From positions 744,001-808,000 of the forward strand of contig JADJUS010000004.1 in NCBI GenBank assembly GCA_016716905.1: a stretch of DNA of 64,000 nucleotides. Reading direction: 5' to 3'. The translations under genes and the position numbers were made by a program. The DNA is from Acidobacteriota bacterium. GTDB lineage: Bacteria > Acidobacteriota > Vicinamibacteria > Vicinamibacterales > SCN-69-37. Below the pieces are notes generated by a model. The model was not told the DNA's origin and did no database searches. It saw nothing but the letters and a program-made list of their open reading frames with translations. This document shows positions 34,999 to 42,357 of this stretch, piece after piece; position 1 is the first letter of the stretch; every line of letters begins with the position of its first letter.

Positions 34999-35170
34999 AT
35001 TGAGGATGGAGGATTGAGGGATTGAGGATCGGGATTGCAGGATGGCGGGTTGGGGATTGCGGATGGGAATTGCCGAGCGGGGGATTGCGAAATTGGGGGA
35101 TTGCGAGATTGGGCGATTTTGGGCATTGCGGCATTGCCCCCATTGCCCCATTGGCTCATTGGCTCATTGC
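34999..35170. repeat. Degenerate ATTG tract
   Basis: About 16 ATTG words spaced by 7-12 bases across 170 bases, G-rich before (GGATTGAGG type) and C-rich after (CATTGCCCC type). It occupies the gap between divergent genes and must contain or adjoin their promoters. No clear promoter was found inside it. It looks like a degenerate tandem repeat. Confidence 0.75.
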
Positions 35171-35186
35171 CAAATAGACTGTTTTC

Positions 35187-35660
35187 ATGCGCCATCGCGA
35201 AAGCGCCGGCTTGCTGCTCTATCGTCGAGGCCTGGCGACGTCTGTCCGCCTCGAAGTGCTGCTGGCGCATCCTGGTGGGCCGTACTGGGCCGAGAGGCAC
35301 GAGGGCGCCTGGACGATTCCCAAAGGGGGCGTAGATCGCGGGGAAACGGCACTCGAGGCTGCCATTCGCGAGTTCCGCGAAGAAACAGGGTTCGACTCCA
35401 GTGCGCCGTATCTCACCCTGGGCAGCGTGGTTCAGCGCAGCGGAAAAACCGTACACGCATGGGCGTTCGAGGGCGATTGCGATCCGGCAGTGGCTTCCAG
35501 CAACCTGACGTCCACCGAATGGCCGCCGCGCTCGGGGCGCCTGATCGAAATACCCGAGATCGACCGCGTCTCGTTCTTTACGATCGACGACGCACGCCGC
35601 GCCATCAACGCACGGCAAATGACGCTGCTCGACAGACTCCTGGAGAAATTGGGAACTTAG
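35187..35660 (+). CDS. Nudix hydrolase
   Basis: 157 residues with a complete Nudix box: GGVDRGETALEAAIREFREETGF. The N-terminus (ESAGLLLYRR) and the WTIPKGG segment resemble small NTP or diadenosine polyphosphate hydrolases. Acts in the cytosol on nucleoside diphosphate derivatives; the exact substrate is not visible. It stands alone and converges with the APC transporter gene across 62 bases that hold a hairpin. Confidence 0.9.
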   Translation: MRHRESAGLLLYRRGLATSVRLEVLLAHPGGPYWAERHEGAWTIPKGGVDRGETALEAAIREFREETGFDSSAPYLTLGSVVQRSGKTVHAWAFEGDCDPAVASSNLTSTEWPPRSGRLIEIPEIDRVSFFTIDDARRAINARQMTLLDRLLEKLGT

Positions 35661-35680
35661 AAACTGGGGAACTGGGGCTT

Positions 35681-35712
35681 GTCCGCCGTAGCTCCGGAGG
35701 AGCGAAGGCGGA
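35681..35712. terminator. Hairpin between convergent genes
   Basis: TCCGCC (35682-35687) pairs with GGCGGA (35707-35712), and GCTCC (35691-35695) with GGAGC (35699-35703), forming a bulged stem between two convergent stops. AACTGGGGA words flank it on both sides. There is no T-run, so Rho-independent termination is not certain. Confidence 0.55.
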
Positions 35713-35722
35713 AACTGGGGAC

Positions 35723-37627
35723 TTAGCCGACGTGAATCCGGGGCCGTAGTGCGGGGTCGTGTTCGGCCTGGCGCAGCACTTCACGACACACGGGCGCGGT
35801 GTCGCCTTCGCCGAACGCCAGGAACCTCAGCAGGTACGTGAACGGATTGCCTTCCGTCCAGCCAAAGTAGGCATGCGGGATTGTGCCCGTGCGATCGCGC
35901 AAGTTGAGCAGCAGACCGGCGATGGCATTGGGGATCGCCGGGCTGGTACAGCGCAGGACGTAAAACCCGCCGACGTCCGCTCCAGAGACTTTCAGCCGAT
36001 TTGAGAAGTCCGACGTGTCGCCCGGCCGCACCTCCAGAAACAGAATCAGCGCATCCGACGGCAAGTGGTGCGAACTCAAGGCTTCGTCCAACTTGCGCGC
36101 GTACTCGTCATGGTTCCCGGTATCGGGACGGTTGGCGATGATGCGCAGCGACTGGCGCCGCGCGGCTTCAGTCACCAGTTCCTCGGCCAACGCGTCGTAC
36201 TCAATGCCTTCGATCCGCAGTTCCGTCGACCGCGCCACCCTCGACACCAGCGACGCGCCAATGATGGTGACGATGAACCAGGTGGCGATCTGGAGGCCCT
36301 CGGGCCGCTCAATGATGTTGACGATCGTTGTATAGACAAAAACGACCGCGATGGGCACATACCGCGCGCGACGGTGGGGGAGCGCAATGGCCACGGCCAC
36401 TGCCGCCGATGTCATCAACATCAGAACACCGGTGGCATACGCGCCACCCTGTGCCGTGACGTCCGCCTTAAACACCATGGTCACCACCAGTGCCATGAAG
36501 GTGATGATGAGCACCAGCGGGCGCGTGGCGCGCGCCCAGTCGGGCGCCATGCCGTAACGCGGCAGGTATTGCGGCACGAGATTGAGCAGGCCGGCCATGG
36601 CCGACGCGCCGGCGAACCACAGGGTGCCGATCGTGGCCACGTCGTAGATGGTGCCGAACACATCGCCCAGGTCCCGATGCGCCAGAAACGCGAGGGCCCG
36701 CCCGCTGGCTTCGCCGCCCGCGCTCATGGCTTCGGCCGGCACCCGCAGTGTGGTGACGAGGGAACTGCCGGTGAGCAGGATGCTCATGATGACTGCGGCC
36801 GAGGTCAGGAGCTTGCGCGTGTTGCGCACGCGCGAGGCGAGGATCTCTTCGTCAGTGTCGCCGGTGCCGGCCACGAGCGGCATCACAGCCACGCCGGTCT
36901 CGAAACCCGACAGGCCGAGCGCCAGCTTCGGAAACAGCACCACCGCCAGCAGGACCATCATGAGCGGATTGCCATGCTGCGCGAACAGCGTCTGCCGCCA
37001 ATTGGTGATGACCTCCGGATGCTGGACCACCTGCCACAGTTCGTATCCGATCACGATGACGTTGACGGTGAGATAAGCCACCACCAGCAGCACCGCAAGC
37101 CAGATGGCCTCTTTGAACCCGCGCAGGAAGACGGCACCCAGCGCGATGAGCAGCAGGAGCGTCACGCCCACCTGGTGGTTGGCCCAGTCGGGCACAAACG
37201 GGTTCTCGATGATGTGCGCCGAGGCGTCGGCGGCTGACAGCGTCATCGTGATGATGAAACTGGTGGCGGCAAATCCAAGGAGGACGAGCACCGCCCCTTT
37301 GCCCTTCCAGCGCGGCAGGCGTTCTTCCAGTACCGAGAGGCTGCCCTGACCGTGCGGGCTCAGCGCCGCAATGCGGTGATACACAGGCAGCGCGCCAAAA
37401 AGCGTGAGCAGCACAAGCACGAGCGTGGCGATCGGCGCCAGAGCGCCGGCGGCCAGGAACGCAATTGACGGTTGGTAGCCGAGCGTCGAAAAATAATCGA
37501 CCCCGGTCAGGCACATGACCTGCCACCACGGCGCCGCATGCGGGAGGCGTGGTTGTCCCTGGCTCTCGGTCAGTTCCTTGGTAAACCAGTGCCGAAGGCC
37601 GCTGGCCGGTTGCGCAGGCGGTGCCAC
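35723..37627 (-). CDS. APC-superfamily transporter with cytosolic tail
   Basis: About 634 residues. Twelve or so helices in the first 460 residues, starting at WWQVMCLTGVDYFSTLGYQPS, which is the amino-acid permease pattern. A hydrophilic tail of about 170 residues follows (helical, with a DTGNHDEYARKLDEALSS section). The family carries amino acids or related amines, and the tail may be regulatory. GTG 37627 is preferred over TTG 37630. The exported methyltransferase gene ends at the next base upstream. Confidence 0.82.
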   Translation of the reverse strand: MAPPAQPASGLRHWFTKELTESQGQPRLPHAAPWWQVMCLTGVDYFSTLGYQPSIAFLAAGALAPIATLVLVLLTLFGALPVYHRIAALSPHGQGSLSVLEERLPRWKGKGAVLVLLGFAATSFIITMTLSAADASAHIIENPFVPDWANHQVGVTLLLLIALGAVFLRGFKEAIWLAVLLVVAYLTVNVIVIGYELWQVVQHPEVITNWRQTLFAQHGNPLMMVLLAVVLFPKLALGLSGFETGVAVMPLVAGTGDTDEEILASRVRNTRKLLTSAAVIMSILLTGSSLVTTLRVPAEAMSAGGEASGRALAFLAHRDLGDVFGTIYDVATIGTLWFAGASAMAGLLNLVPQYLPRYGMAPDWARATRPLVLIITFMALVVTMVFKADVTAQGGAYATGVLMLMTSAAVAVAIALPHRRARYVPIAVVFVYTTIVNIIERPEGLQIATWFIVTIIGASLVSRVARSTELRIEGIEYDALAEELVTEAARRQSLRIIANRPDTGNHDEYARKLDEALSSHHLPSDALILFLEVRPGDTSDFSNRLKVSGADVGGFYVLRCTSPAIPNAIAGLLLNLRDRTGTIPHAYFGWTEGNPFTYLLRFLAFGEGDTAPVCREVLRQAEHDPALRPRIHVG

Positions 37628-37630
37628 CAA

Positions 37631-38188
37631 CTAGGACTTCGGGATCGTCCAGAAGTAGATCGTGCGTCCATCCACTTCGATCGTCTGCTCGGCCTGCCAC
37701 TCACCCATGTCGAAGCTGTTGGACACGATGCGCGTGCCGGGTTTGAGCTCCTTCATGAGTTTCGGAATCAGCCTCACGTTCAGCGAAGGCAACAGGTAGA
37801 GCGTGACCACCGTGGCCTCGCTCAGATTGGTGCTGTCGGCGAACAGATCCGCGTTGATGAACTTCACCCGGTCGGTTACGCCCGCGGTGACCGCGTTGGC
37901 GTTCGAGTCCTTGATTTTCGCTGGGTCGATATCGATGCCCACGCCACGCGCGCCGAACTGTTTCGCGGCGGTGATGACGATGCGGCCGTCGCCGCACCCG
38001 AGGTCGTACACCACGTCGTTCTTGCCGACTTTCGCCAGCTTTAACATCGCGTCCACCACCGACTGCGGCGTGGGCACAAAGATGACATCCGGATCACGCA
38101 GGGCAGGCCGTGTCTGCGCGGCAGGAACCACCTGCGTCAGAACAACAGCCACCAACGCCGCGACGAGTACGAGGCTCTTGCGCATCAT
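37631..38188 (-). CDS. Exported class I SAM-dependent methyltransferase-like protein
   Basis: 185 residues. A signal peptide (MMRKSLVLVAALVAVVLTQVV) precedes a class I methyltransferase core: VVYDLGCGDGRIVITAA (SAM motif I), GVGIDIDPAKI (motif II acidic), INADLF, and LYLLPSLN. SAM is a cytosolic cofactor, so an exported enzyme is odd. Either the N-terminus is a membrane anchor with a cytosolic domain or the protein binds another ligand. GGGAGAA lies 7 bases before the ATG. Confidence 0.8.
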   Translation of the reverse strand: MMRKSLVLVAALVAVVLTQVVPAAQTRPALRDPDVIFVPTPQSVVDAMLKLAKVGKNDVVYDLGCGDGRIVITAAKQFGARGVGIDIDPAKIKDSNANAVTAGVTDRVKFINADLFADSTNLSEATVVTLYLLPSLNVRLIPKLMKELKPGTRIVSNSFDMGEWQAEQTIEVDGRTIYFWTIPKS

Positions 38189-38231
38189 GTGGATTCTCCC
38201 TGGGGGCCATTATACGAAAAACGACCGAGCC

Positions 38232-39386
38232 TCAGTGTGCGCGTTCGATCACAATCAGCGTGGCATCGTCCTGCGCCGGACCGGCGGTCCACGCGATGAC
38301 GGCGGCATTCAGGGCATCTACCAGCGCTTCGGCGCTTCCCGCCGGCGTGTGTAAGGCGAGCTCTGCGAGCCGGTCTTCGCCGAATTCTTCGTCGGCGGCG
38401 GATCGGGCTTCCGTCATGCCGTCGGTATAGCAGATGAGCCGGTCTCCTGGTCCAAATGTGGCGGTGCCGGTGGTGTAGGTCCAGTCGCTCGACACGCCCA
38501 GGACCAGGCCGGTGGTGGCCAGTTGATCGATACGGCCGTCGGCCCGCACAAGGATGGGCGGATTGTGACCGGCGTTGGCGTACGAAATCACGCCGCCCTC
38601 GAGATCGACCACGGCGTAGCAGAAGGTCACGAACTTGCCCGACGCGATGTTGCGGCAGAGCAGCCGGTTCACTGATCCGCAAACTTCGTGCGGCTCGGCC
38701 GAGGCACTCGCGAACGCGCGCACCGCGGCTTGCAGATTGGACATGAGCAGGGCGGCCGGCAGGCCCTTGCCGACGACGTCGGCGATCGAGAGCGCCACGC
38801 GGGTGTCGCTGAAACGCAACACGTCGTAGCAGTCGCCACCAATCCCGGCGGCCGGTGTCCACCGGGCCGCAATCTGGCAACCGTCCAAAACGGGCATCAC
38901 GCTGGGCAGCAGCGCCCGCTGAATCTGGCGCGCTTCTTCGTGGTCTCGGGCGAAACGCGCGTCGCGACGACGGGCGGCCTGGCCCTCGGCCACTTCGCGA
39001 TTCACCACGTCCACAAGCGTGGTGTCGTCCCACGGCTTCTGCACGAAACTGCGCGCGCCGCGGCGCATTGCCTCGACTGCGGTCTCGATCGAACCCCAGC
39101 CGGTCATCACGACCACGGGAAGCGCCGGGTCCTGCGTCCGGACTTTCTCCAGCAACTCCAGCCCTTCCCGGCCCGAGGTGGTGTCGCGGGTGTAGTTGAG
39201 GTCCATGAGCAGGAGGTCGTAGCGCTGCGCGCCCATCCGGTCGATGACGTCGCCGACCGAACTGACCAGGTCGGCTTCATGTCCGGCGTCAATCAGCAGG
39301 AGCCGCAGGGCCTGCAGGATGTCGAGTTGGTCGTCGGCCACGAGGATTCTGGCTGGGTCCACGGCCGGTCCATCTACAAGGCTCAT
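38232..39386 (-). CDS. Response regulator with PP2C (SpoIIE-type) phosphatase output
   Basis: 384 residues. Receiver domain 12-130 with acidic pair DDQ (19-20), phosphoacceptor Asp 62 and Lys in QKPW. The C-terminal PP2C-type phosphatase has GGDCYDVLRF, SIADVVGKG and DDATLIVIE (metal ligands). Such proteins control anti-sigma antagonists. ATG 39386 is used. It diverges from the NtrC-like gene by 112 bp; both share a receiver loop LNYTRDTTSG just after the Asp. Confidence 0.9.
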   Translation of the reverse strand: MSLVDGPAVDPARILVADDQLDILQALRLLLIDAGHEADLVSSVGDVIDRMGAQRYDLLLMDLNYTRDTTSGREGLELLEKVRTQDPALPVVVMTGWGSIETAVEAMRRGARSFVQKPWDDTTLVDVVNREVAEGQAARRRDARFARDHEEARQIQRALLPSVMPVLDGCQIAARWTPAAGIGGDCYDVLRFSDTRVALSIADVVGKGLPAALLMSNLQAAVRAFASASAEPHEVCGSVNRLLCRNIASGKFVTFCYAVVDLEGGVISYANAGHNPPILVRADGRIDQLATTGLVLGVSSDWTYTTGTATFGPGDRLICYTDGMTEARSAADEEFGEDRLAELALHTPAGSAEALVDALNAAVIAWTAGPAQDDATLIVIERAH

Positions 39387-39498
39387 GCCAGCCGGAAAGT
39401 TGGCACGGCTTTTCCTTCTACTAGGGACGAGGAGCGCGACAGCCCGGGGTAGACGGGCCATAATCCCGATAGTGGGACTGGGGGCGTCCCGATTACCG

Positions 39499-40878
39499 AT
39501 GTCAGATTCCAGATTGCCGATTACGTCCGGGCGGGTGCTGGTCGCCGATGACCAGTCCGACGTCCTTAATGCGCTGAAGCTGTTGCTTGGCGGGGAGGGG
39601 TATGACGTCACGACGGCCCCGTCGCCCCGCGACCTGGTCACGGCGCTTGAGCGGGCGGATTTTGACGTGGCCCTCATCGACCTCAATTACACGCGCGATA
39701 CGACATCGGGCCAGGAGGGCTTTGCCTTGCTTGACCGCATGAAGGCCATCGACCCCACGCTGCCCGTGTTGGTGATGACCGGGTGGAGCAGTGTGGCCGG
39801 GGCGGTGGAAGCCATGCGGCGCGGAGCGCGCGACTACATCGAGAAGCCGTGGGACGACGAGAAGCTGCTCGTGGCCGTCCAGACCCAGCTGGAATTGCGC
39901 CGCGCCCTGCGCCGGAGCCGCCGGCTGCAGGAAGAAAACGAGCGTCTGCACAAGCGCGACCTGCCGACGTTTATCGCGCTGGCCCCGGCGATGCGCGCAG
40001 TGCGAGACACGATCGAGCGGGTGGCGCCGTCCGATGCCAGTGTGCTCATCACCGGCGAACATGGCACGGGAAAAGAGGTGGTGGCGAGCCTGCTGCACCG
40101 CCTGTCGCATCGCTCGTCCAAGCCGCTGGTCACCATGAATGCCGGCGGGTTGTCAGAGGGCGTGGCCGAGAGCGAATTGTTCGGCCACGTCAAAGGGGCC
40201 TTTACCGACGCGCGCACGGACCGCATCGGCTGTTTCGAGCTGGCGGACGAGGGCACGTTGTTCCTCGACGAAATTGCGAACATGCCGTCGCGCCTCCAGC
40301 CGAAGTTGTTGCGGGTGCTGCAGACGGGTGAGGTGCAGAAGGTGGGGTCGTCGCGGGTCATCTTCGTGAACGTGCGCGTGATTTCTGCCACCAATGCCGA
40401 CCTGCCTGGTGAGATTGCGGCCGGGCGGTTTCGCGAGGATCTGCTGTACCGCCTCAACACCGTGGTGATCCACCTGCCGCCCCTGCGCGATCGCCCCGAG
40501 GACATCGTGCCGCTCGCGGAACACTACCTGGCCCGCTACTCGGATCGGTACAAGCGTTCGTTCGAGGGTTTTGATCGGTCCGCGCGCCAGGCGCTCGAGA
40601 CGCATCTGTGGCCCGGGAACGTGCGCGAACTGGGGCACGCAATTGAACGCGCCGTGCTGATGGCCCGGTCGGGCGCCATCACGGCGCAGGACCTGGGTGT
40701 GCAGGCGGTGCCCGGCGCCGCGCCGACGGCCGGGGACGACATGACGCTGGAGCAGTCCGAAAAAGTCTTCATCCAGAAAGTGCTGGCGAAACACGCCGGC
40801 GACGTCCGCAAGGCCGCCGAACAACTGGGCGTCAGCCGTAGCGCGCTGTACCGCCGGCTGCAGTACTTCGGATTGTAG
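39499..40878 (+). CDS. NtrC-family response regulator, sigma-54-type activator
   Basis: 459 residues. Receiver domain with Asp 17-18 and phosphoacceptor Asp 61; AAA+ domain with GEHGTGKE (Walker A), ELFGHVKGAFTDAR in place of GAFTGA, LFLDEIANMP (Walker B), RFREDLLYRLN; then a Fis-type helix-turn-helix at the C-terminus. It activates RNA polymerase with sigma-54 in the usual family, but GAFTDA lacks the Gly that contacts sigma-54. The histidine kinase gene follows by 8 bp. Confidence 0.9.
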   Translation: MSDSRLPITSGRVLVADDQSDVLNALKLLLGGEGYDVTTAPSPRDLVTALERADFDVALIDLNYTRDTTSGQEGFALLDRMKAIDPTLPVLVMTGWSSVAGAVEAMRRGARDYIEKPWDDEKLLVAVQTQLELRRALRRSRRLQEENERLHKRDLPTFIALAPAMRAVRDTIERVAPSDASVLITGEHGTGKEVVASLLHRLSHRSSKPLVTMNAGGLSEGVAESELFGHVKGAFTDARTDRIGCFELADEGTLFLDEIANMPSRLQPKLLRVLQTGEVQKVGSSRVIFVNVRVISATNADLPGEIAAGRFREDLLYRLNTVVIHLPPLRDRPEDIVPLAEHYLARYSDRYKRSFEGFDRSARQALETHLWPGNVRELGHAIERAVLMARSGAITAQDLGVQAVPGAAPTAGDDMTLEQSEKVFIQKVLAKHAGDVRKAAEQLGVSRSALYRRLQYFGL

Positions 40879-40886
40879 GGATTCCC

Positions 40887-42233
40887 ATGGACCAGCAGGG
40901 TAAGAGAGGCGCGCCACAGGCGCGCAACCTGGAACTGGCGATCGCGCTGCTGGTGGTGGGCGGCGCGTTGCCGGCCGTCGGTGTGTCGCTGTGGTTCCTG
41001 TGGCAGCAGGGGGGGCCGCCCGAGGTCAAATGGACACTGTCGATCGTGATTCTGGTGGTCTGGATCGCCTCAGGATCGGCAGCGAGGCAGATGGCGACGC
41101 GGTCGCTCAACGTCATCGCCAACCTTCTGGCGGCACTCCGGGAGGGCGACTATTCCATCCGCGGGCTGAGTGCGCGGTCCGGCAGTTCCATGGCGATGGT
41201 GATGCGCGAGGTCAACGACCTCGGCTCCACCCTGCAGCGCCAGCGCACCGAGGCCGTGGAGTCCACCGTGCTGCTGACGCACGTGATGGAGGAAATCGCG
41301 GTGGCGGTGTTCGCCTTCGACCCCATGCACCAGCTTCTCCTCGTCAACAAGGCGGGCGAACGTCTGTTCGGCAAGAGCCAGGCGGATCTGCTCGGCACGC
41401 CAGCCACCGGCATGGGGATGGACGAATACCTCACGGGCGAGCCGCGGCGGTTGATTGATCGGGCGATCGGCGGCCGGAAGGGCCGCTACGAGGTGCGGCG
41501 CGCGGCCTTCTACCGCGACGGTCGCCCGCATCACCTCATCGTCATCGCCGACCTCAGCCAGGCGCTGCGTGAAGAAGAGCAGGCCGCCTGGCAGCGCATC
41601 GTGCGCGTGCTCTCGCACGAAATCAACAACTCACTCACGCCGATCAAGTCGATCGCGCACTCGCTGCGCCGCATCGTTGATCGAGCGGCGACGGGCTTCG
41701 AGCGCAGCGACGAGGTCTCGCAGGGACTGTCGCTCATCGAGGAACGATCGGGTGCGTTGGGACGATTCCTGCGCGCTTACGCGCAACTGGCGCGTCTGCC
41801 GAAACCCCAACCCAAGCCGCTTTCGGTGACCGAACTGATGATGCGCATTGTCGAGCTCGAGAAGCGCTTGCCCGTGCGCGTCACGTCTTCACCCGAGATT
41901 CGACTGGTGGCTGACTCGGATCAACTCGAACAGGCGCTCATTAATCTCGTGCGCAATGCCGTCGACGCCTCGCTCGAGACCAACGGCGGCGTGGCCGTGC
42001 GGTGGTCCGTGCAGGGCGACTGGGCCGAGATCGCGATTGATGACGACGGCAAGGGGCTGCCGGATACGTCCAACCTCTTTGTCCCATTCTTCACCACCAA
42101 GCCCAACGGATCAGGCATCGGCCTTGCGCTCAGCCGGCAGATCGCGGAAGCGCATGGCGGCACGATTACCCTCGAGAATCGCGTGGGAGCCATTGGGTGC
42201 CGGGCGCAGCTGAGGCTGCCGATGAAAACTTAG
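40887..42233 (+). CDS. Sensor histidine kinase (NtrY-like)
   Basis: 448 residues. Two N-terminal helices (20-40 and 50-70), a HAMP-like segment, a PAS-like domain (about 130-225), then HisKA with SHEINNSLTPIKS (His 244) and an ATPase core with NLVRNAVDAS (N-box), DDDGKGL (G1) and GSGIGLALS (G2). The last 20 residues close the ATPase fold. It follows the NtrC-like gene by 8 bp and is likely its kinase; the divergent PP2C regulator may share it. Confidence 0.9.
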   Translation: MDQQGKRGAPQARNLELAIALLVVGGALPAVGVSLWFLWQQGGPPEVKWTLSIVILVVWIASGSAARQMATRSLNVIANLLAALREGDYSIRGLSARSGSSMAMVMREVNDLGSTLQRQRTEAVESTVLLTHVMEEIAVAVFAFDPMHQLLLVNKAGERLFGKSQADLLGTPATGMGMDEYLTGEPRRLIDRAIGGRKGRYEVRRAAFYRDGRPHHLIVIADLSQALREEEQAAWQRIVRVLSHEINNSLTPIKSIAHSLRRIVDRAATGFERSDEVSQGLSLIEERSGALGRFLRAYAQLARLPKPQPKPLSVTELMMRIVELEKRLPVRVTSSPEIRLVADSDQLEQALINLVRNAVDASLETNGGVAVRWSVQGDWAEIAIDDDGKGLPDTSNLFVPFFTTKPNGSGIGLALSRQIAEAHGGTITLENRVGAIGCRAQLRLPMKT

Positions 42234-42278
42234 GAACTTAGGAACTTAGGAACTGGGGAAGTGGGTGCGCTTGGATTT

Positions 42279-42341
42279 CGTAGCGCGGCCTGGGTCTCAA
42301 GGCCGCGGAACTCGGCGCGCTTGAGGCCCAGCGCGCCCTAC
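42279..42341. terminator. Imperfect inverted repeat between convergent genes
   Basis: A roughly 26-base arm (GTAGCGCGGCCTGGG...) and its complement (...CCCAGCGCGCCCTAC) enclose a small loop between the histidine kinase stop and the symporter-adaptor stop. An AACTTAGG word precedes it three times (42228-42258). Likely a two-way transcription stop; no T-run is present. Confidence 0.55.
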
Positions 42342-42357
42342 GTTCGGAGGCCGTGGC

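Noticed and set aside
34971..35618. N-terminal extension of the 2Fe-2S subunit
   Set aside because: It runs through the ATTG tract and antisense to the Nudix gene; the ATG at 34970 begins the ferredoxin-like domain.
36065..37237. 390-residue plus-strand frame
   Set aside because: Shadow of the APC transporter gene; His/Arg-rich and without motifs.
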